Shown here piece by piece: positions 39,314 through 46,065 of a DNA stretch of 46,065 nucleotides. This DNA is from a virus. The notes under the pieces were generated by a model, which was not told the origin of the DNA, made no database searches, and saw only the letters and a program-made list of their open reading frames with translations. The position numbers were made by a program, and so were the translations under genes. Location: positions 1 through 46,065 of the IMG/VR virus record IMGVR_UViG_3300027857_000027; one strand, given 5' to 3'. Each line of letters starts with the position of its first letter. The first letter of the stretch is position 1.

Positions 39314-41779
39314 ATGCGCAAAGTCTTCGCCCTCATCTGCTGCCTCACCGCCGCTGCGGTTCTGTCCGGTGATTTCATCTACGGCGGGGGAGCAATCCCC
39401 ACGGCCAACAAGGTCAACGCGGGGCCGCTGCTGGTGAACCCAAATCAGGCGCTTACCGCGACTGAGATGAACCAGATTATCAACGCGCTGCAGTCCACAC
39501 AAAACGCGATTCTGAGCGGCCAGTACCAAGGGCTCGCAAGCCAGCTCACCGCGCCACCCACCGATGCCGGTATATCGACCATCGCCACGGTGCTAGGACG
39601 TTACGTTGTTTCAGAGAACGGGGGGAACTACCGCAAGGCACTGCCTTACTGGTTTGATACCACCGACTACGGTGCCAAAGTCGACGTGGTTGGGATTCAG
39701 TTCGACGCGAATATCACCACGGGCACCGCGGCATTTTCCACCACGGCTTCCACGCCTTTCAAAGCAGGACGAGACGAGGGCAAACTTCTGGTGGTCGAGG
39801 GCGCGGGCGCAACAGGCGGATCGCTAGTCACTACGATTTCTTCGGTCACCGACTCGAAGCACGTGGTGCTCGCGGCCACCGCCTCGGCCACAGTGACAAA
39901 CGTCCGAGCCCTGTTCGGCACAGATGACACCGCGGCAATTCAGGCCGCAATCAATGCGGTGGCGAGCGGTCCGGGAAACGGTACGGTTTACCAGCCGGGC
40001 GTGTCGCTCACTTCCGCAACGTTGGTGAACAACACTGACACCGCGCATGTTCGTTTCCAGGGGCAAAACTGGTTTACCTCGGCCGTGCTGAGCGTGCAGG
40101 CCGCGGGGGGGAGCAACCACGGCACTTATCAGGTGACTGGCACTACAGTGAGCGGGGGAAACGTGCAGGTGCCGGCGGGAGGGTCTTGGTTCGAAATCGA
40201 CAACATGACTCTCGCTTCGCTGAACGGACACGTACTTAACTTGCAATCCTCTAACGGCAAACTCCACGATCTGTGGCTCGCCGCAGCGGCGCCCGATTCG
40301 GTGCTATCTGGATCGGCATTCATTTCGCTCAACGCCAACGTGCTTGAGGGCTGGAACATTCGCGAGGGTGGAGGCAACATGCTCTCCGGGCCGACTCCGG
40401 CCGATGTCGGCTGGCTCGGCGGTATCGGTGCGGTTTATCAGGTTGGATCGTCTGGTGTCGCTTACAAAGGCAAGCCGGCCTATGGCCACTCGGCAATCAG
40501 CACAAACGCGGGCGTGGGAGGCGGGAACCAAAACAATGAGCACCATTTCCGCAACGTTCAGAACCACGCGTCTTTCTCCGTGGCAGGCGTTTACGTCGCA
40601 GACACTGGAGGCTCGGGCACCGCGACCTCCCCCTTCGGATTTGAGTACACTGATTGTCAGTTCAAGGCTGATCAAGTCACTGTGAGCGCACAAGCGGCAT
40701 ACCTCGCAGATGGGTGCGGTGATTTGGATTTAACGGTAGCCAGCTCGGAAAATATAGGGAGTGCCCCCTGGCTATTGATCAAGTCCACGAACAACCCGTG
40801 TACTGTACGCGTGCATGGCGGGGTTGGATATACACAGGCCGCCATTAACGTTGACCGCTCCTCCGGAAATCTTGGGTCATATGTCACGATCGACAACGCA
40901 AACTTCTCGCTGTTCAATTACGTGAATGACACAGGGGGTACCGGGTACGCGCGAATGAACAATTCGGATCTATATACCGGCTGGAGAGGCAGCGTAGCCC
41001 AGCCTGCGGGTATTCAGAATCGCGTGACAGGGGGTTTCTCGAGCCCGCCAGTGATGCTTCCTGCTACTATCTCTGGACAGTACTATCCAAGCACCTGGGC
41101 ACATTTTTACGAGGGGAACGGCTTCCAGGCCAAAACATTTGAGCAAGAATTTATTGGGGGCCCCTCAGGGGGAGATGATATTTATTACAGAGCACGCACC
41201 AACCCAGACCCCAGCCACATGACTGCGCTGCTGAGTGGCGACGGGTTGTGGGAAAAAGATGTCTACGGCCGAGAAACAACCGGGGGCGGAACTTGGCAAC
41301 CCGCGGTGGCGGAAATTACCGGCGTGTCTGCTATCTCGTCTGGCGCAATCAAAGCATTTTGGTTGTTGCAGCTCCGAAATGGGTTATCCGGGTTAACCGA
41401 CGCGTTGCGCGCAGATATGAACACGGGGGCGCTGGGCACAGGCCTGAAATGGAACACGACGGGGAGCCAGAGCCACGGCGTGACTTCCACAAGCTCCACG
41501 GGCTACGCAGTGCTAACAACTGACTATCTCGTGCACATGACCGCAGCTGGTGCACGAACAGCCACGCTACTTGATGCAACCACGGTATCCGACGGCACCG
41601 TCATAGAAATCAAAGACGCGGCAAACCCCTGCACTGCGGGAGGTGCTGGGCCGATCAATGTTGTGTCCTCCGGCTCCAGCACCTTAGACAACACTGCGGC
41701 CGGAACGGGGCTCAATATCACCACTAATTGCGGCCATTTAAAGTTCTACGCCCAAGGCGGGAACTGGTGGACTGAATAG
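39314..41779 (+). CDS. Tail spike/fibre with pectate-lyase-like fold and signal peptide
   Basis: An 821-residue protein. A phage-typical TTDYGAKVDVVG segment and GTDDTAAIQAAINAV (~195-215) open a right-handed parallel beta-helix, as in spikes that bind or degrade polysaccharide. The C-terminal ~110 residues (TSSTGYAVLTTDYLVHM...TVIEIKDAANPC) form the common trimeric end domain. Unusually it begins RKVFALICCLTAAAVLSG, a good signal-peptide-like segment. It is encoded one base after baseplate J and is the likely receptor-binding protein. Confidence 0.75.
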   Translation: MRKVFALICCLTAAAVLSGDFIYGGGAIPTANKVNAGPLLVNPNQALTATEMNQIINALQSTQNAILSGQYQGLASQLTAPPTDAGISTIATVLGRYVVSENGGNYRKALPYWFDTTDYGAKVDVVGIQFDANITTGTAAFSTTASTPFKAGRDEGKLLVVEGAGATGGSLVTTISSVTDSKHVVLAATASATVTNVRALFGTDDTAAIQAAINAVASGPGNGTVYQPGVSLTSATLVNNTDTAHVRFQGQNWFTSAVLSVQAAGGSNHGTYQVTGTTVSGGNVQVPAGGSWFEIDNMTLASLNGHVLNLQSSNGKLHDLWLAAAAPDSVLSGSAFISLNANVLEGWNIREGGGNMLSGPTPADVGWLGGIGAVYQVGSSGVAYKGKPAYGHSAISTNAGVGGGNQNNEHHFRNVQNHASFSVAGVYVADTGGSGTATSPFGFEYTDCQFKADQVTVSAQAAYLADGCGDLDLTVASSENIGSAPWLLIKSTNNPCTVRVHGGVGYTQAAINVDRSSGNLGSYVTIDNANFSLFNYVNDTGGTGYARMNNSDLYTGWRGSVAQPAGIQNRVTGGFSSPPVMLPATISGQYYPSTWAHFYEGNGFQAKTFEQEFIGGPSGGDDIYYRARTNPDPSHMTALLSGDGLWEKDVYGRETTGGGTWQPAVAEITGVSAISSGAIKAFWLLQLRNGLSGLTDALRADMNTGALGTGLKWNTTGSQSHGVTSTSSTGYAVLTTDYLVHMTAAGARTATLLDATTVSDGTVIEIKDAANPCTAGGAGPINVVSSGSSTLDNTAAGTGLNITTNCGHLKFYAQGGNWWTE

Positions 41780-41780
41780 C

Positions 41781-42404
41781 GTGGGCTTCCCCTACACATT
41801 CCCGATCGTCTTCGGACCCCCGGTCATCGGGCAGATTACAAACCACGTTCAGGCGGCAATCAACCGCCTCGCGGAACAGTACAAAAAGCCCAACATCCAA
41901 GGCTTCCTCACCGCGTTCGCCACGGAAATTCAGGACGTGGAAAACATGCTTTGGGGGCTCTACACCGGGCGCTGGCTTTCCACGGCGCAAGGGGCTTCCC
42001 TGGATCAGCTCGGGAAAATAGTGGGGCAGCCGCGCAACGGGCAGGACGATGTTACTTATCTGATCTACATCGGGTCTCGGATCGCCCTCAACAAGGAGTC
42101 TTGCACGGTCGAGGACCTCTACCGAATTTTCATAGGGCTTCTTCCGGGCGCCACGTTGAGCATCGTCAACTACCTGATTTGCAACTTCGTTTTCTACATT
42201 TTCAACTTCCCCCTGACCAACGTGCAGGGGCAGACTCTGCTCCAGTTATTCCGACAGGCTCGCGCCGCGGGGGTCGGCGGGCAGATGCGCTGGAGCCCCG
42301 TGGTGGAGTCCCAGACGTTCAGCTTCGCGGGGGGTCCGGGGCTGGGCTTCGATGACCTCAACGCTCCGGGGGGCGGTGGGCATTTCGTGTCCGTTTACGG
42401 ATAG
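41781..42404 (+). CDS. Baseplate/tail protein (DUF2612-like)
   Basis: A 207-residue protein: FLTAFATEIQDVENMLWGLYTGRWLSTAQGASLDQLGKIVGQPRNG matches the gpI/DUF2612 family that attaches fibres to the baseplate. Hydrophobic middle (LSIVNYLICNFVFYIFNFPL) and a Gly-rich end. GTG start immediately after the spike stop; its position after the spike differs from the common order, where it precedes the fibre. Confidence 0.7.
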   Translation: MGFPYTFPIVFGPPVIGQITNHVQAAINRLAEQYKKPNIQGFLTAFATEIQDVENMLWGLYTGRWLSTAQGASLDQLGKIVGQPRNGQDDVTYLIYIGSRIALNKESCTVEDLYRIFIGLLPGATLSIVNYLICNFVFYIFNFPLTNVQGQTLLQLFRQARAAGVGGQMRWSPVVESQTFSFAGGPGLGFDDLNAPGGGGHFVSVYG

Positions 42405-42413
42405 GATGGAGAC

Positions 42414-43577
42414 ATGCCAGCTCCCAAACCGATCAGCGTGCCTGACTGGGCAACCACCGCGACGGGCATTGCGAATAGCACCACGCCAAGCGCGGGGTTT
42501 CGTGGCGACGGGTGGCCGAACGGCTACCAGCCCCCCTCACAGTATTTCAACTACTGGCAAAATCTCGTGGGCCAGTGGTGTGACTGGCTCAACGATTTAC
42601 AAAACGAAGTGCTCCTCTGGACAGCGCTCAACACATTCTCGGCAGGCATCGCAGTAACGCAGTCTGTGCTCAATGGCAGCGCTGTGATTGGCACCGGAAA
42701 CGGCTCAGGTGCTGGCGTCTACGGCGTGTCGGGCGACACCAACAATGCCTCGGGCGTCTTGGGGTTCGTTGGGGCAGGGGCGACGAACGGCCGAGGAGGG
42801 CAGTTTACCGGGAAAGGTACGGGCGAGGGGGCGACGCATCTCGGGGGTACGAACGGGCCTGGATCCATCAACACGGCGGGCGGGGGCAATAACTCCGGAG
42901 CCGTCAATACCGGCACAGGATCTTCCCCAGGTGCTCTCAACCTCGGAGGGGACACAGGTGCTGGATCGGACAACGCCGCGGGCGCTGGGTCCAATACCTA
43001 CGGCGCTCGTGGGTTAGGTGACGGTACCGGCGTCGGCTTGCTTGGCGTAGGTGGATCCAGTAGCGCGGGCGTTCAGGCCACCGCAGGGGCGGGGGGGATC
43101 CGCGGAGCGTTGCGTTTGAGTGTCCAGGCTACTCCCTCAGCGCCACTCAACGGCGATGCTTGGGTTGACAACAGCGGATCTAGACCGCGCGCCGGGGTGG
43201 CGGATTTCAACGGAGCAACCCGATATTTCGTTGGACACGACGTTCCCACGGGATTGACCTACGACAATTCTTGGACCGACCACAGTACAGCCCCCGCGGG
43301 CTTCTACACATCAGGTCAGGGACGGTGTTACCTACGAGGCTCTATCCGAAATGCTGGCACGCCAACACTTCCTCAACAAGTTGCGCACAGTCTGCCGGTT
43401 CCTAGCGCACTCACTGCTGCCGGCTTCTTGCAACTTGCAGCCTCCGTAAATGGTGGCAGTTACGTGTTCCTACGGATTAGCAACACCGGCACACTGACCC
43501 TCGCTGACCCTGGGGGCAATTGGGCGAGCGGAAACTCTGTAGACCTCGAAGGCCTTTCCTACGACGTGCAAACATGA
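42414..43577 (+). CDS. Second tail-fibre-like protein
   Basis: A 387-residue protein. N-terminal ~65 residues (VPDWATTATGIANSTTPSAGFRGDGWPNGYQPPSQYFNYWQNLVGQW) are a known baseplate-attachment motif in phage fibres. Residues ~85-220 are Gly/Ala/Asn/Thr repeats (GVYGVSG, LGGDTGAGSDN) suggesting a fibrous shaft, and the last ~130 residues are a globular tip. GGAG precedes the ATG. Confidence 0.7.
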   Translation: MPAPKPISVPDWATTATGIANSTTPSAGFRGDGWPNGYQPPSQYFNYWQNLVGQWCDWLNDLQNEVLLWTALNTFSAGIAVTQSVLNGSAVIGTGNGSGAGVYGVSGDTNNASGVLGFVGAGATNGRGGQFTGKGTGEGATHLGGTNGPGSINTAGGGNNSGAVNTGTGSSPGALNLGGDTGAGSDNAAGAGSNTYGARGLGDGTGVGLLGVGGSSSAGVQATAGAGGIRGALRLSVQATPSAPLNGDAWVDNSGSRPRAGVADFNGATRYFVGHDVPTGLTYDNSWTDHSTAPAGFYTSGQGRCYLRGSIRNAGTPTLPQQVAHSLPVPSALTAAGFLQLAASVNGGSYVFLRISNTGTLTLADPGGNWASGNSVDLEGLSYDVQT

Positions 43578-43870
43578 TTGATCTCAAACTCATAGTCTCA
43601 TCCGCCGGATTGCTCGGAACCCTCGGGGTAGCTGCGATGGGTTACGGCTCTCTACGAACCACTGTCACGGTCCACGACAGGGCAATCGAGACGCATGGGG
43701 TAGCGCTCAACAAGCTCAACAAAGAGCGAGAGGCCCACGCAATCGAAATCCAGAAAATCGACGATTCCCTTGAAACCCTCAAAGACAACACCGAAACAGC
43801 GCGAGACATGCTCCGGAAGCACGGGGAAACGCTCGACCGTCTCGAGGCGTTGATGCGCCATGCCCGTTGA
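43574..43870 (+). CDS. Membrane-anchored coiled-coil protein of the lysis cassette
   Basis: A 98-residue protein: N-terminal membrane helix (LIVSSAGLLGTLGVAAMGYG), then a long charged coiled coil (AIETHGVALNKLNKEREAHAIEIQKIDDSLETLKDN). This is the plan of an inner-membrane spanin or of phage XhlA-type holin partners. ATGA overlap with the fibre gene; it overlaps the endolysin by 11 nt. Confidence 0.6.
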   Translation: MIDLKLIVSSAGLLGTLGVAAMGYGSLRTTVTVHDRAIETHGVALNKLNKEREAHAIEIQKIDDSLETLKDNTETARDMLRKHGETLDRLEALMRHAR

Positions 43871-44384
43871 ACTTTTCAAACGGATAGACCTCGATCTCCT
43901 AATGCCTGACTTTCGGGACAGGTGGCTGGAGCTCGTTGCTCGATGCGCCTCGAGAGGGGCCATCTACTGCGCTCTTTCGGGTTGGCGGACTCAAGGCGAG
44001 CAGATGTTCGAGTGGTCCAAGGGACGCACGACACCAGGCCCCCACGCAGGCGAGGCTGGTTACGGACCCCTCGGGCAGACGGTGACCAAAGCCAAAGCTT
44101 GGGAAAGCGCGCACAACTTTGGCATTGCTGGCGACTGCGTTCGGGTAGTTAACGGAATCCGGCGCTGGGAGGTGCCTTTTTACAATGAGCTCGCCGAGGA
44201 GGCCCCTCACGTCGGACTGATGACCGGTGCCAGGTGGCAGGATTTTGATCACGTGCAAGTGCCCGGATTCGTCACCTGCGATGATCTGGCTCCCCTGACT
44301 GCGATCATGAAAAACGGTGGAAATATTCAGGATTGCTGGAACATTGTCCTCTCGAGGTGGCAACCCGCGCCCGTTTGCGCGTAG
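43860..44384 (+). CDS. Endolysin, M15-type peptidase
   Basis: A 174-residue peptidoglycan peptidase of the VanY/M15 class: GWRTQGEQMFEWSKGRT, then ESAHNFGIAGDCVRV, the SxHxxGxAxD zinc motif (with Asn in it), and DFDHVQVPG, the third zinc ligand. It should cleave the peptide part of the cell wall (D-Ala-D-Ala or L-Ala-D-Glu type). No signal peptide, so it needs a holin. Confidence 0.8.
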   Translation: MPVELFKRIDLDLLMPDFRDRWLELVARCASRGAIYCALSGWRTQGEQMFEWSKGRTTPGPHAGEAGYGPLGQTVTKAKAWESAHNFGIAGDCVRVVNGIRRWEVPFYNELAEEAPHVGLMTGARWQDFDHVQVPGFVTCDDLAPLTAIMKNGGNIQDCWNIVLSRWQPAPVCA

Positions 44385-44394
44385 TATCGAATCC

Positions 44395-44694
44395 ATGGAC
44401 GCGAACTCGTTGAAGCGGTGGGCGATGACGTTGATCGGCATGGCGGTCATTGCCGCAGGCAATAAACTCGGGCTGACTCCCGGGCAAGAAGCGATGATCA
44501 CCGGACTGCTCGGGCTGTTCCTCGCCCAGTCCGGAGTCAATGCGGTGTTTGAAAAGCTGGCAGCCTCCAAGGGGCTCGGCACTGTCTTGGGCGACCTCGG
44601 CAAGCTCAAGGCCGCGTTTGATGCAGCCAAGGCGCAACAAGCGCAGTCTGCGGCGATGGCCACTCCGCCCGCCCCCGGCGCGGCGAACGCCTAG
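44395..44694 (+). CDS. Probable holin
   Basis: A 99-residue protein: two short hydrophobic segments (WAMTLIGMAVIAAGNKLG and AMITGLLGLFLAQSGVNAVF) and an Ala/Lys-rich cytoplasmic tail. Position right after the endolysin supports a holin. No Shine-Dalgarno sequence; TAGTAT lies 7 nt before the ATG and overlaps the endolysin stop codon. Confidence 0.6.
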   Translation: MDANSLKRWAMTLIGMAVIAAGNKLGLTPGQEAMITGLLGLFLAQSGVNAVFEKLAASKGLGTVLGDLGKLKAAFDAAKAQQAQSAAMATPPAPGAANA

Positions 44695-45068
44695 TGCTCT
44701 GGCCGCTTCCGCTTTTACTCGGGGCGGCCCTGCTTCCCGGGCCTCGCGCGCTGCCCGACGCACCGACATCAATCACCCTGTTTGATGATTTCGGTTGTCC
44801 CTCGGCCCCGCCGATGACCCTGAATTCGGACGGCACGTGGACGGCAACCCAGGCACGTAAGGACAGGCTCGACTGCGGCATTACCCGCGCACAAGTCAAA
44901 CTCGACTTCTACGACGGGAAACCTGCGAAGCAGGCGCCAGATCCCGGCTTCCAGCTCCAGCTATCCCATGGGGTTGTTGCGGTGGTTACGGCTGTGCTCG
45001 CGCTAGCAACGGCCATGGTACAAAACCGAACCTCGCGTCACTGCCGGGCCCTTGTCGGCGCCTGCTAG
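44694..45068 (+). CDS. Membrane protein with N-terminal signal, possible spanin
   Basis: A 124-residue protein from a GTG that overlaps the holin stop by one base. It starts with a signal-like segment (LWPLPLLLGAALLPGPRALPD), has a soluble middle with two Cys, and a C-terminal membrane helix (GVVAVVTAVLALATAMV). N-terminal export signal plus C-terminal membrane anchor is the layout of a unimolecular spanin, although no lipobox Cys is present. Confidence 0.5.
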   Translation: MLWPLPLLLGAALLPGPRALPDAPTSITLFDDFGCPSAPPMTLNSDGTWTATQARKDRLDCGITRAQVKLDFYDGKPAKQAPDPGFQLQLSHGVVAVVTAVLALATAMVQNRTSRHCRALVGAC

Positions 45069-45089
45069 TGTGTGTTTAACTGTTAAGTC

Positions 45090-46065
45090 ATGACTGAAAA
45101 AACCTGCACGCGTTGCGGTTTGCCCAAACCTCTTACCCCCGAAAACTTCAATCGCGATCGCCGAAACTTGACGGGTTTCGTGAGCATGTGCGTCCCCTGC
45201 AGGCGGGCATACAACGTTGAGAAAGAGCGAGATCGCTGTATCCGCCGAGGGATAGCACCTCCAGTTCCGCGGAAACCCAGAGGTGATGAATTCGAGATCA
45301 CCGAGGATGCGGAGCCCTCAACGAAGGCCGAGGAAATGACCCAGCGGGTTACCGCTCGCCAAGAGGCGCATGCCCAGAAAATCGCCGATGAGTTCGCTCC
45401 ACTGGGCCCAGATGCGATCGGCCACGCATTCGAGGGCGATGAGTACTTCGTGCGCGTGGCGAATGATCCGAAGGCAGCGAAGGAGCACAAGCAGGAATAC
45501 TCCAAGCTCATGGGTCAGAGCGCAAATTTCCTCTCAGCACTGGCCAAGGGAGATCTCTCGATGTTTGCGGATGCGGATGCGCGCAAGCTCGCCCTGTACC
45601 GCGCCGCGCTGGCTGAGGAGGAACTCAGGTACATGGGTCGACGCAACGCTCGCTCGGAGACGCTGCACCTCGCACGCGAGGCGCTGATCCAGCGGGAATG
45701 GCGGGACCTAGCAGAGCGCTATCTCGCTGAGAAGATCGTGCCTGCGGGTTTCGCCAAGGAGCCCCGGGAGGCGAACGAGCAGCGAGCGCTACTCCTGATG
45801 CTCTCGGATCTCCACCTAGGTTCGGACCTCGAGGGCCGCGGCAACCCGCTACCCTTCCGCGCGCAGGAGGAGGCCCGCTGCCTCGAGTACCTCCTACGCA
45901 ACGTGCTCGGGTACAAAACTGACCACCGGCTCGAGACCGCGCTCTATGTCTTCCTCGCGGGGGACATCATCGAGGGCACATTGGGCCACGACAAACGATT
46001 GAGGGTGCCGGGCGCCGAACAGCGAATGATTTTCCTGCAGCTGTTTCTGCCCTTCGTGGCACACT
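45090..46065 (+). CDS. Zinc-finger metallophosphoesterase (partial, runs off the window)
   Basis: The frame is open from ATG 45090 to the window end (325 codons, no stop). N terminus: TEKTCTRCGLPKPLTPENF...MCVPCRRAYN, a four-Cys zinc finger. After a long helical region, LLMLSDLHLGSDLEG and YVFLAGDIIEG give the first two metal motifs of the calcineurin-like phosphoesterase family (Mre11/SbcD type). Probably a DNA-acting nuclease or phosphatase. No Shine-Dalgarno sequence; AACTGTTAAGTC directly precedes the ATG and includes a perfect TTAACTGTTAA (45076-45086). Confidence 0.75.
   Translation, partial: MTEKTCTRCGLPKPLTPENFNRDRRNLTGFVSMCVPCRRAYNVEKERDRCIRRGIAPPVPRKPRGDEFEITEDAEPSTKAEEMTQRVTARQEAHAQKIADEFAPLGPDAIGHAFEGDEYFVRVANDPKAAKEHKQEYSKLMGQSANFLSALAKGDLSMFADADARKLALYRAALAEEELRYMGRRNARSETLHLAREALIQREWRDLAERYLAEKIVPAGFAKEPREANEQRALLLMLSDLHLGSDLEGRGNPLPFRAQEEARCLEYLLRNVLGYKTDHRLETALYVFLAGDIIEGTLGHDKRLRVPGAEQRMIFLQLFLPFVAH

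Noticed and set aside
43899-44663. 254-codon minus-strand frame
   Set aside because: Antisense to the endolysin and holin genes; a GC-skewed shadow.
1-46065. Search for integrase, excisionase, CI-like repressor, transposase or attachment site
   Set aside because: No protein with tyrosine or serine recombinase motifs or DDE transposase pattern was seen, and no att core could be identified without a host sequence.

Overview
The window is most of the genome of a tailed bacteriophage (or prophage) with a contractile tail. It is GC-rich (about 60% by eye). Nothing in it identifies the host. No integrase, excisionase or recognisable CI-type repressor is visible, so lifestyle is undecided. The right edge cuts an open reading frame.

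Layout: positions 26-15549 are a leftward (minus-strand) block, mostly one tightly packed operon with many 4-nt ATGA/GTGA stop-start overlaps. Reading from its promoter-proximal end it encodes a D12-type adenine methyltransferase, a primase-helicase (AEP-like plus VapE-like), a pentapeptide-repeat protein, a RecB/Cas4-like nuclease, small zinc proteins, a SNF2-like helicase with damaged motifs, a DnaQ-type exonuclease, a family A DNA polymerase split into two coupled ORFs, a second pentapeptide-repeat protein, a second adenine methyltransferase (PF05869-like), an HD phosphohydrolase, a VRR-NUC nuclease, a winged-helix protein and an end region of tandemly duplicated tiny genes with their own promoters. 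Positions 15550-16159 are a divergent intergenic region with a terminator, an AT-rich polypyrimidine tract and repeated TCCTACAY motifs that run on into the first rightward gene: a candidate replication origin or packaging site.

Positions 16160-46065 are rightward: terminase, portal (DUF1073-like), Mu F-like minor head protein, small accessory genes, DUF2213-type protease/scaffold fusion, cement protein and major capsid protein, then a hairpin array and a tRNA whose anticodon arm is that of a bacterial initiator tRNA. Next come head-tail connectors interleaved with three exported proteins, sheath (DUF3383), tube (DUF3277), a tail assembly chaperone with a -1 frameshift site, a short tape measure, a Pam3/Mu-like baseplate set, fibres, and a lysis cassette with an M15 peptidase. 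The last, partial gene encodes a zinc-finger metallophosphoesterase.

Three themes stand out. (1) Many starts lack a Shine-Dalgarno sequence but have a TANNNT hexamer 6-7 nt upstream, as in leaderless transcription, and the phage carries an initiator-like tRNA. (2) Small genes sit between direct repeats that carry start or stop signals, as if they were exchanged as cassettes. (3) Several proteins encoded inside the virion operon begin with signal peptides.
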